Source of the DNA: Prevotella sp. | Lineage (GTDB): Bacteria; Bacteroidota; Bacteroidia; Bacteroidales; Bacteroidaceae | NCBI GenBank assembly: GCA_017554145.1 | Contig: JAFZIZ010000016.1 | Coordinates: forward strand, 36,554-100,553 | Direction of reading: 5' to 3' | Length of the DNA stretch: 64,000 bases | Part shown: piece by piece, positions 51,338 to 59,430 of the stretch | How the letters are laid out: every line of letters begins with the position of its first letter | Numbering within the stretch: the first letter of the stretch is position 1 | The notes under the pieces: model-generated | What the model was told of the DNA's origin: nothing | Seen by the model: only the letters and a program-made list of their open reading frames with translations | Databases searched by the model: none | Position numbers and translations under genes: made by a program

Positions 51338-51369
51338 CAAAAATAAACATTTTATTTGACATCTGCAAA
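51338..51369 (-). promoter_or_regulatory. Promoter of the outer-membrane barrel gene
   Basis: Minus strand TTTG (51366-51369), 20-bp spacer, TATTTTTG (51338-51345). Confidence 0.75.
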
Positions 51370-51389
51370 TTTTTTAACATATTTCTGCA

Positions 51390-52475
51390 TCAATGACGTT
51401 GACGACGTACCGACACACGTGGTGCCGATGAGGAAGAAGAAGCACCTCCGTCCGACGATTTCTTACTACTCTTCACCTTGGGTGCACGAGTACGACGACT
51501 GCTTCGCGACGACTTCTTTGACACTTTCTCGTTCTCTGGTTGTATCTTCGCGATAGAGTCTAAAGAGTCACGCTGAGGGGTATGTCCGAACATGCCACGC
51601 TCGAAGGCAAGCAGTTCTTTCTCAATCTTCTCCTGTTCTTTCTTGGCTGCATTATCAGCACTCTTCATATCGAAGTCTCCAAACTGTGGACGCTGCTGAG
51701 TTTGACTCATACGATTGCCCGCCTTATAAATCTTTCCCTGATAATGGTTCAATGTGAAATAATCCTCCAAAGTCATGGTGGCAGCATTGTTTAGATCTGA
51801 TGCCTGTACACTCTGACGACTCAAATAAGGTTCCAAATCAGTATATTTCACCCAAAATAATGGATATTTAGCGGCTTCACCTCCAAAGTCATCTTCCCTT
51901 ACCATAACTGGACAAAGAGCCATTACCTTACGACGGAACTGTGCATTCGACTGGTCGTAATAGGCCGATTCCTTCAGATAGTACATCTTCACTTCTGCAG
52001 AAGGGATGTCGCTATTCTCCACACGAATCTTTCCGTCACGTGTCTCATAGAGAATGTGATAGTTGTCCAACATGGTCTTGATAGCCACCTTCGAGGAATC
52101 ACTAAACGACTCATTGCCGTCTAACCGATACTCGTAGACAGGAATATAGCCATTCAAAGCCAGTTTGAAGACATAAGTGAAAAGATTCATCTGCTTGTCG
52201 ATAGGTTCAACAGGATAATAGAGTCCTGAATTTGCTTCGTCATCTAGATTAATCTCACGATAGATATCACGACGCCATACGACATCCTCTGGCATATCCA
52301 AGGAAGTCGGATACATCAGACGGGCACGCTGACTGATACCTTGATTCTGCTGCTGAGTAGCAGTCTGAGACTGTTGTTGTTTCTGAGCCTGGGCTTGTTG
52401 GCGACGTGCTTTTGGCTGTGCCATCGCTGATTGTGCTACCAGTGCTATCATTATAAAGAACAAAACTCTCTTCAT
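51390..52475 (-). CDS. porN: Type IX secretion component GldN/PorN
   Basis: 361 residues; signal peptide ends at AMA before QPKARR. A glutamine-rich linker (about 24-46) leads into the conserved DVVWRRDIYREINLDDEANS and NGYIPVYEYRLDGNESFSDS. The C-terminus is a long basic serine-rich tail (about 315-361). GldN forms the periplasmic ring with GldK. Last gene of the porPKLMN cluster, 14 bp after gldM. Confidence 0.94.
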   Translation of the reverse strand: MKRVLFFIMIALVAQSAMAQPKARRQQAQAQKQQQSQTATQQQNQGISQRARLMYPTSLDMPEDVVWRRDIYREINLDDEANSGLYYPVEPIDKQMNLFTYVFKLALNGYIPVYEYRLDGNESFSDSSKVAIKTMLDNYHILYETRDGKIRVENSDIPSAEVKMYYLKESAYYDQSNAQFRRKVMALCPVMVREDDFGGEAAKYPLFWVKYTDLEPYLSRQSVQASDLNNAATMTLEDYFTLNHYQGKIYKAGNRMSQTQQRPQFGDFDMKSADNAAKKEQEKIEKELLAFERGMFGHTPQRDSLDSIAKIQPENEKVSKKSSRSSRRTRAPKVKSSKKSSDGGASSSSSAPRVSVRRQRH

Positions 52476-52489
52476 ATCTATTTGTTTTA

Positions 52490-54052
52490 TTATTTCACAA
52501 TTACTTCCATAGAGGCGTTCAACTTACGGGCTGTTCCATCAGGACCTGTTGCTGTAACTCTCGAGATATAGAAACGACGATTACGTTGCAACTTGCGGAA
52601 TGTCTCTTTCTGACGGGCAGAGAAACGAGGACCATCACTTACCATCGGGACGGCATTACCCATATTGTCAAAGAAGACAGCCTCAAAACTCTGAACATGG
52701 AACGGAACATCAAGGATTCCATCATCAATAGCAGCTCCGATACCATCGGCAGCCAATAACTGAGCCTTTGTCAATCCACCGCCCTTGAAACGGTCTGCTC
52801 CATTCTCATCCTTTACAGTAATATAAGGTGTTGGATCTGGCAGGCGACGAACACGGAAAGTGAAACTTCCCATCTGCTGGGCACGACCTGTATTAGTAGA
52901 GGTAACAGTAATGGTTACATTCTGTCCTGCTGCCGAAGGACGGGCGATATACTTACCTGGTCCTACTGGCTGTAAGGTTCCACCTGTCATCGATGCTTGT
53001 ATCTTAGTTACAGGAACTCCAGGCACACTGATGCTTAATGGATTGCTATATCCTGCATAAAGCACGTTCATCAAGTCAGCACTGACAGTCGCGGAAGGAT
53101 CAACTACAGAGTACTTCTGTTCGAAATTACGTTTGATATAGTCGCCATTACCATTTTGCACCTGTATATAACCCGTAAGAGTAAAGTCACCTGTACGTCC
53201 TGCTATCGTTTCATAAAGTCCGTCTGGCAAATTCATCTCCTTACCTCCAATAAATATCTGAGGAGCCTGGGTAGTATCTACTGCTGCCATGACAATACGG
53301 GCAGAGAACTTATCTCCCCTAACCACTGTCTGGGCATTAGGAATCACAAAAGCATTGAGGGCATTGACACGGATATCTTTCACATCGATATTAGACACTA
53401 ACATGTGAAGTACCTCACCCTCAGCATAACGCACATCATTCTGTAACTTACTAAGAAGGGTAACGGCTGCTGCCACAGGCATATCTTCAAACATATATTC
53501 CTGCCAGTTCTTACCCATCGCCTTTGCTGTAGCCGAAGGCTCTGTAGAGAGACTGGAGGCAATCGTCTTCCGCTGGGTCTCATCAGTTACCATCGTCAAA
53601 ATACGCTCACGAAACTGATTGACAGCCTGATATAACTCACCGCCACGACCACGTCCTGGGGCAAGCATCACCTGAGAGGCAGCCTCCAAGTCTTCCTTAT
53701 TTCGAATATTGGCAATATCGCCATCCTTGCCATCAGCCTCCTGCACAATGGCAAGTTTCAACTCTGCCGCAAGTTGATAAAGAGAATCACTCATCTGGCG
53801 TACCTGCTGGGCACGGTCGAACCATTGCTTGACCTTTTGAGGATTTTTCTTCAGTTGTTCGGCAAAGTCATCATAGATAGCCTTATTCTCCTGCGCTGCA
53901 TTGGCTGTGGTGCGATTGAGACTCTCTTCAACCACAGAGAAACCATTGAGCACCTCTGTAGAGACGTTCAACGCCAATAATGCCATCAAGACGACATACA
54001 TCAAGTTAATCATCTTCTGGCGGGGAGATATCGGGCGTTTCTTGATAGCCAT
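52490..54052 (-). CDS. porM: Type IX secretion and gliding motor component GldM/PorM
   Basis: 520 residues. Short cytoplasmic N-terminus and one membrane helix (MINLMYVVLMALLALNVSTE, about 14-33), then a long periplasmic part: a helical D1 domain followed by beta domains (DPSATVSADLMNVLYAGYSN; VPGVPVTKIQASMTGGTLQP). GldL and GldM form the proton-driven motor of the secretion system. 2 bp after gldL. Confidence 0.95.
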   Translation of the reverse strand: MAIKKRPISPRQKMINLMYVVLMALLALNVSTEVLNGFSVVEESLNRTTANAAQENKAIYDDFAEQLKKNPQKVKQWFDRAQQVRQMSDSLYQLAAELKLAIVQEADGKDGDIANIRNKEDLEAASQVMLAPGRGRGGELYQAVNQFRERILTMVTDETQRKTIASSLSTEPSATAKAMGKNWQEYMFEDMPVAAAVTLLSKLQNDVRYAEGEVLHMLVSNIDVKDIRVNALNAFVIPNAQTVVRGDKFSARIVMAAVDTTQAPQIFIGGKEMNLPDGLYETIAGRTGDFTLTGYIQVQNGNGDYIKRNFEQKYSVVDPSATVSADLMNVLYAGYSNPLSISVPGVPVTKIQASMTGGTLQPVGPGKYIARPSAAGQNVTITVTSTNTGRAQQMGSFTFRVRRLPDPTPYITVKDENGADRFKGGGLTKAQLLAADGIGAAIDDGILDVPFHVQSFEAVFFDNMGNAVPMVSDGPRFSARQKETFRKLQRNRRFYISRVTATGPDGTARKLNASMEVIVK

Positions 54053-54054
54053 GC

Positions 54055-54861
54055 TTATTGTTGTCTATTAATATTTTGTACTGACATCGCCTCTATCATA
54101 CGGGCATAGATAGCGTTCAATTCTGCTATCTGACGAGCCATGTGGCGAGTCTGTTCATTAATCTCATCGATGGTTCCCATCTGTGAACTTGCACTCTTCA
54201 ACTGCATCTCATATACGCGACTGATGCCTGTCAAAGTACGGTTCAGATTCTCCATCTCCTCAGAGTCTGCAGTAAGTCGCTTGCTCTGTTCGCTAACCTT
54301 ACGGAGAACTTCTGTCAGTTCGTTCAACTCATCGATATAGTTACCTGTAGCCTCAGCAACACCAGCAGGGGCACCTGTGGTAAATGCCGCTACAGAAGGT
54401 TGTACTGGCTCAGTTGCAGCAGCAACAGGCTCAACATTAGCGATGCCTCTGCCTCCTTGAATAGTACCACCACCTTGACTACCACCGCCACCGATTACAC
54501 CGCTGCCATTAATAATAACAGTACCGCCACCGACGCCACCAATAGCAGCATGAGATTCTTCACCATTCACTACAGTGGTAGCTTCAACATCACCACCGGC
54601 ATGAAGATCCAAATCCATTCCATCGGTAGTCTTGTCGAAAGGACGATCAAAGGCTGACAGGAAGAACACAAAGACCTCCGTACCCATACCCAAATACAGG
54701 AAGAAATTGGCTCCCGGCAAGTGGGTCAGTTTGAAAAGCGTTCCTAAAATCACAATAGAAGCACCCCAACTGTAGGCATAGTTCAGGAATGTCTGGCCAG
54801 GCACGCTGTCCATCCATTTCTGTAACTTATAAATGATATTCAGTTTACTGTATTCTGTCAT
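54055..54861 (-). CDS. porL: Type IX secretion and gliding motor component GldL/PorL
   Basis: 268 residues. Two membrane helices (about 30-48 and 52-70, GASIVILGTLFKLTHLPGAN and FFLYLGMGTEVFVFFLSAF) with the conserved glutamate in GTEVFVF thought to carry protons. A glycine-rich linker (about 110-140) is followed by a helical C-terminal part (TEVLRKVSEQSKRLTADSEE). Start overlaps the gldK stop by 4 bp. Confidence 0.95.
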   Translation of the reverse strand: MTEYSKLNIIYKLQKWMDSVPGQTFLNYAYSWGASIVILGTLFKLTHLPGANFFLYLGMGTEVFVFFLSAFDRPFDKTTDGMDLDLHAGGDVEATTVVNGEESHAAIGGVGGGTVIINGSGVIGGGGSQGGGTIQGGRGIANVEPVAAATEPVQPSVAAFTTGAPAGVAEATGNYIDELNELTEVLRKVSEQSKRLTADSEEMENLNRTLTGISRVYEMQLKSASSQMGTIDEINEQTRHMARQIAELNAIYARMIEAMSVQNINRQQ

Positions 54862-56315
54862 TTCTTGCTACGTTTTGAATTCTTACTCTTAACCTTATCA
54901 CTGGCTGTGTTTGCCATACTGCGTACACAACGGAATCCTATATAACTGCGTGGCTGGTTCTGATATTCAAAAGTACGCCATGCAGAACGGATAAACGACT
55001 CTGGATCTTTCCATGAACCACCCCTTACGCTCTTTTTCTTCAGACGATAGGGATCCTCCAAGGCTGCATTATACTTCAACTGAGGATTGATGTCATTCAT
55101 AGACTCCACACCAGCCTCTGTATAGATAGTACTTGTCCATTCAGCAACGTTACCTGCCATATCATAAAGACCATTAGTATTCGAGGAATAGATGCCCACA
55201 CGACTGGTAATCAAATTTCCGTCTTTCGTATAGTTACCTTTATCCGGTTTGAAATTAGCATAGAAGCAGCCATTGCCTGAAGCAACATCCTTATTCTCCC
55301 ATGGGAACTCATTCTGGTCTTTGCCACGAGCCGCATACTCCCATTCTGCCTCTGTCGGCAGGCGATAACGCTGGATATAACGGGCTGCTGCACCTAAACC
55401 TCTTAGAAGATATTCCGTACGCCAAGCACAGAAAGCATTTGCCTGTTCCCACGTAACGCCCACTACTGGATAGTCATTATAGGCAGCACTAGAGAAATAA
55501 TAGCGCATATAACTCTCATTTTCCGCATTGGGGAAGTCATTCACCCAACATGTTGTATCGGGATATACATTAACAATATAGGTATTCAGGAAGTCCCATG
55601 GACCAGTATATTGGCGGTTGATGGTTTGACGGACGATTCTTCCTTCGTCATCAATATATGCCGTGTCCTTGGAAATCCATACCTGCTCATTAGCATTGGG
55701 ACGTAAATCTGTATTCAGGATACGCTCCTGTGGATTGACACGATACTTACGCTTTGCTGCCTCCGTATAATCATAAATCTCATAACGATAGTTCAACTGA
55801 CGCCAATCAATCATCTTCTCACCAGTCACAGGATTGGTAGTGTAAAGACTCTCGAAGGCACGCTGCTCATCTTCGTTAGGTTTACGGGGCAATGGCTTTT
55901 TCCAGTTCAGATGAGGAGTAACAGGCTCACCATACTTATCCTCCTCAATCTTATAACTCTCATCACCACCATAGTTGGGATCGGCAAGACGTTCACGGAG
56001 AATAGAATCACGCACATAGTTTACAAACTGACGATACATCGAGTTTGTTACCTCATGCTCATCCATCCAGAAACTCTCAACGGAGATGTCGCGAACAGGC
56101 ATTGTCTTACCCCACAGGCTATCCTGTTGCTCTATGCCCATTTTCAAATGACCTCGCTTAATCAGCGTCATGCCATATGGGGTTGGTTCACTGAACGCAC
56201 GACCACTGGCACCTGTCACCTCGCCACCTTTCGACGAAGCAAGCTTCGAACCGAAACAGCCCGAAAGCATCAGTACTGCACAGAGGCAGCCAAATATACT
56301 AATAGTTTTCTTCAT
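54858..56315 (-). CDS. porK: Type IX secretion lipoprotein GldK/PorK
   Basis: 485 residues. Lipobox LSGC with C20 at the end of MKKTISIFGCLCAVLMLSGC. The body has a formylglycine-generating-enzyme-like (FGE-sulfatase) fold: GHLKMGIEQQDSLWG, FWMDEHEVTNSMYRQFVNYV, YRLPTEAEWEYAARGKDQNE, VRGGSWKD and IGFRCVRS. The fold is used structurally here, forming the outer-membrane ring with GldN. Starts 12 bp after the porP stop. Confidence 0.95.
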   Translation of the reverse strand: MKKTISIFGCLCAVLMLSGCFGSKLASSKGGEVTGASGRAFSEPTPYGMTLIKRGHLKMGIEQQDSLWGKTMPVRDISVESFWMDEHEVTNSMYRQFVNYVRDSILRERLADPNYGGDESYKIEEDKYGEPVTPHLNWKKPLPRKPNEDEQRAFESLYTTNPVTGEKMIDWRQLNYRYEIYDYTEAAKRKYRVNPQERILNTDLRPNANEQVWISKDTAYIDDEGRIVRQTINRQYTGPWDFLNTYIVNVYPDTTCWVNDFPNAENESYMRYYFSSAAYNDYPVVGVTWEQANAFCAWRTEYLLRGLGAAARYIQRYRLPTEAEWEYAARGKDQNEFPWENKDVASGNGCFYANFKPDKGNYTKDGNLITSRVGIYSSNTNGLYDMAGNVAEWTSTIYTEAGVESMNDINPQLKYNAALEDPYRLKKKSVRGGSWKDPESFIRSAWRTFEYQNQPRSYIGFRCVRSMANTASDKVKSKNSKRSKK

Positions 56316-56326
56316 ATTCTCTATTA

Positions 56327-57259
56327 TTATAATATTCTTACACTTTGATGACGGTTACGCCCCTTCTTATAAAGGTTCAAATCCGTTTGATAACCTACGA
56401 ACAACTCATGGCACCCATGGCCAAGCCCTGTCCCAGAAGTAAACATCTCATAGCTATATCCTAAACAGACGCCATGAAAGTTTCCACCAATCATCGCTGT
56501 CACTGAATTAGACGGACTATATCCGACTCCGCCATACAGCATTTTACGATCATGAGTGTACTTTACCCTTGCTGTCACATCTACCCGATAAGCGACTCCG
56601 TCTGTACGGGCGAGAACAGTGGGGTGTATTGTTAGAAACGGATTTTTTAATCGAATATTGTATCCACCCGTTAAATAATACATTCTACTAATATCTAAAA
56701 TCGATTTGTCGCCTAATTCTATTGAGGGAGCTGTCGCATGAAGCATCGATACTCCAGCGAACCAACTTCCATGCTGATAATAGAGTCCGGCACTAAGATC
56801 TAATGCCGTACCATTAACATCTGTCGTTACAAAAGCTGGGTCAGAGGGATTCTCCAAATCTATCTCTGAGCCTTTAAAGCCCTCACTCAGCATTCCTCCT
56901 TGTATTCCAATACTCAAGGTTCCTCCGAATAAACGTCGTTTCAAGGCATATTGCAACACGATACGCTTATGTGTGAAAAGACCTATCTCGTCATTCATCA
57001 ACTGGATACCCACTCCATGAAGTGTTCCTATCAGTTGTAAAGGCATATCGGCGGCAACATACATGGTTCGAGGATTGTGCTCATAACCTGCCAATGACAT
57101 GTTATAAGCACCTGTTACATTGATCTTAGCTTCCTTACCCACTGCTGCAGGATTGAAAGAAGGTTCCATCGCCCAATAATGAGCAAAAGAAGCCTCCTGT
57201 TGTCCCTTAACACAGATAGTCAATAGACATAGTAATCCTATCAGTAACCATTTTTTCAC
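56327..57259 (-). CDS. porP: PorP/SprF family type IX secretion membrane protein
   Basis: 310 residues with signal peptide (MKKWLLIGLLCLLTICVKGQ). The family start QEASFAHYWAMEPSFNPAAV and YNMSLAGYEHNPRTMYVAAD are clear; it is a predicted outer-membrane barrel found first in the operon. No consensus promoter was recognised in the 96 bp upstream, which are shared with the divergent GH43 gene. Confidence 0.93.
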   Translation of the reverse strand: MKKWLLIGLLCLLTICVKGQQEASFAHYWAMEPSFNPAAVGKEAKINVTGAYNMSLAGYEHNPRTMYVAADMPLQLIGTLHGVGIQLMNDEIGLFTHKRIVLQYALKRRLFGGTLSIGIQGGMLSEGFKGSEIDLENPSDPAFVTTDVNGTALDLSAGLYYQHGSWFAGVSMLHATAPSIELGDKSILDISRMYYLTGGYNIRLKNPFLTIHPTVLARTDGVAYRVDVTARVKYTHDRKMLYGGVGYSPSNSVTAMIGGNFHGVCLGYSYEMFTSGTGLGHGCHELFVGYQTDLNLYKKGRNRHQSVRIL

Positions 57260-57323
57260 GAATATATAACGTTAAAGACTTGTAATTTATTTTATAGCGG
57301 AAGCCGAACTGAAAAAAAAGTAG

Positions 57324-57331
57324 TATCTTTG
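57324..57331 (+). promoter_or_regulatory. -7 box of the GH43 gene
   Basis: TATCTTTG 24 bp before the ATG; no good TTG box about 20 bp upstream, so activation by a regulator is possible. Confidence 0.65.
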
Positions 57332-57355
57332 CATCCAAATTCGAAACTCATTTTT

Positions 57356-59407
57356 ATGAAAAAATTTTTACTCCAATTATTACTGCTAACTGTTGCAACA
57401 ACTGTTAATGCACAAAATCCGTATCTTCCCCTTTGGGAACATCTTCCCGACGGAGAACCCCGTGTATTTGAAGACCCTGATAATCCAGGCAAACTTCGTG
57501 CCTATATTATTGGATCGCACGATACAAAGTACACTGATTATTGTGGCCCAGACATCCGCATGTGGTCGGCACCTGTCGAGGACCTGAGCCAATGGCGTGA
57601 TGAAGGTCCCATCTTCTCATGGTTCGTACAAGGACAATGGGACACCATGTTTGCTCCCGACCTTGTTGAAGTTGTCGATAAATCCACTGGTAAGAAAACC
57701 TATTGGCTCTATCCCCATAGTCGCGGCTGGCGTCGTGTGCCAATGGTCTGCAAGAGCGATCGCCCTAATGGCCCCTTCGTACCTGTCAACCTGACGGAAG
57801 ACGGTACACAGTGCCTAGCCGGCTCGCTCATCGACTTCGACCCCTCGGTATTCATCGAGACTATCACCGATAAAAAGGACAAAGACTTTGACAAGGGCTA
57901 TCGCGCCTATGTATTCTATGGCTTCCAACATTCTACTGCTTGTGAACTCGACCAGAATACAATGTATTCAAAGCGCGAAGGAACTGAACTGATTGACCCA
58001 TTCATCCCTGCCAGCAGTGCCGACGGTCGCTTGCTCGATAAGGAGGGCAGTGCGTATAAGGCTCTCTATGAGGGACAGAATCCGCTGGACTTTAATTTCT
58101 TCGAAGCATCGAGTATCCGTCAGGTGGGTAACAAATATGTGATGGTATTCTCTGGCTACTCTGGCAAGGAGTATGGCTTGGGCAATACCAACTCGGCTCT
58201 ACGCTATGCTTTCGGTGACTCTCCTCTCGGTCCTTGGCGCTCGGGAGGCGTACTCGTCGACTCACGTGGTGTGGTGCTCAACGAAGATGGCTCCAAGTTG
58301 ATTACCACCAATACTGGTCATAATACCCACGGCTCACTACAGGAAATCAATGGTCAGTGGTATGTGTTCTATCATCGTCCACCACGCGGCTTTGGTTATG
58401 CCCGTCAAGCAATGGTGGCTCCTGTGAAGATTACATGGGACAAGAAGCCCGTTGCCAAGGGCGGTGTGGTGAAGATTACCGCCTACGACCCCTATACTAA
58501 AGACAATATGTGGACCGCTAAGGCTACTGACGGTAATGAATATACTGGTGCTGAAGTGACCAGCGAGGGTTTCCAAATCTTCGGCCTGCCTCCCTATCAA
58601 TACTATAGCGCAGGTTTGGCCTGCTTCATGACTGGTGGCACGAATGCCAACGAATGGATGCAGGACAACTTCGACGTATGGAACAATTCCATGGATTTGG
58701 CCGGCATCACGAATGGCGGTATCGTCGGTTTCAAATACTTCGGCTTTGGCGGTCTGGCTCAGGACACGAAAGGTGTGAAGGCCTTTGAAGGCACGAAGAA
58801 AGGTGACAACACTCATCTTTATGTGAACCTGACCAACAGCGGCAAGGGTGCGTTCAAGATTCACATCATGCTCGACAATCCTTGGAAGGGTAAGGAAATC
58901 GGGGTCTTAGCTATTGGCGACAAATTCCCTGTCAATCAGGCTGTGACGATTTCCCATTTAGTTCCTGACGTTGAAGGACTGACTGGCAAGCATGCCATCT
59001 ACCTCGTTGTAGAAGGTCCTGATTTGAAGCAGCTTGAACGGCCTCAAGGACCGTGGGGACGTCGTCCACAAGGTCCCCAACGTCCACAGGGACTCTTCGA
59101 CCTCCACGGCATCGGATTCACCAAGACTGATGCAAAACCCGTACCCTTTGTACCTGAGGTTACCATCACCGCTGACGGTCAGAAGCTGAATATCCCTGCA
59201 CGACCCATTATGTCAACCAATGCCAATGGTTATACTGACTACACTCACTACCAACTCTATGCTCCGCTGAAGGCTGGTTCTAAGTTACAGGCTACCTGCG
59301 AAAAGGCTCCTAACGCTGTCAAGTTCGATATCAGCCCCATTGTTGACGGCCGTGCTACGATAAAAGCGACTTACAAAGGCAAAGAAAAGATATTCCTCAT
59401 CAATTAA
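57356..59407 (+). CDS. Secreted glycoside hydrolase family 43-like enzyme
   Basis: 683 residues from ATG 57356 (MKKFLLQLLLLTVATTVNAQ, signal peptide). An upstream in-frame TTG lies inside the -7 box and is rejected. A five-bladed propeller (about 25-350) with the family's three acidic positions: Asp in RVFEDPDNPG (near 38), D161 in FDPSVF, and the acid Glu near 249 in FNFFEASSIRQVGNKYVMVF. C-terminal beta domains follow (about 370-680), including a proline-, glutamine- and arginine-rich linker (RPQGPWGRRPQGPQRPQGLF). Probably acts on arabinose or xylose side chains or xylo-oligosaccharides of xylan, as suggested by the neighbouring xylanase 23 bp downstream. Confidence 0.85.
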   Translation: MKKFLLQLLLLTVATTVNAQNPYLPLWEHLPDGEPRVFEDPDNPGKLRAYIIGSHDTKYTDYCGPDIRMWSAPVEDLSQWRDEGPIFSWFVQGQWDTMFAPDLVEVVDKSTGKKTYWLYPHSRGWRRVPMVCKSDRPNGPFVPVNLTEDGTQCLAGSLIDFDPSVFIETITDKKDKDFDKGYRAYVFYGFQHSTACELDQNTMYSKREGTELIDPFIPASSADGRLLDKEGSAYKALYEGQNPLDFNFFEASSIRQVGNKYVMVFSGYSGKEYGLGNTNSALRYAFGDSPLGPWRSGGVLVDSRGVVLNEDGSKLITTNTGHNTHGSLQEINGQWYVFYHRPPRGFGYARQAMVAPVKITWDKKPVAKGGVVKITAYDPYTKDNMWTAKATDGNEYTGAEVTSEGFQIFGLPPYQYYSAGLACFMTGGTNANEWMQDNFDVWNNSMDLAGITNGGIVGFKYFGFGGLAQDTKGVKAFEGTKKGDNTHLYVNLTNSGKGAFKIHIMLDNPWKGKEIGVLAIGDKFPVNQAVTISHLVPDVEGLTGKHAIYLVVEGPDLKQLERPQGPWGRRPQGPQRPQGLFDLHGIGFTKTDAKPVPFVPEVTITADGQKLNIPARPIMSTNANGYTDYTHYQLYAPLKAGSKLQATCEKAPNAVKFDISPIVDGRATIKATYKGKEKIFLIN

Positions 59408-59430
59408 AAACAACTTATAAGACATTCAAT

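Noticed and set aside
57329-57355. Earlier TTG start of the GH43 protein
   Set aside because: The TTG is part of the -7 box, and the extension would precede a normal signal peptide.
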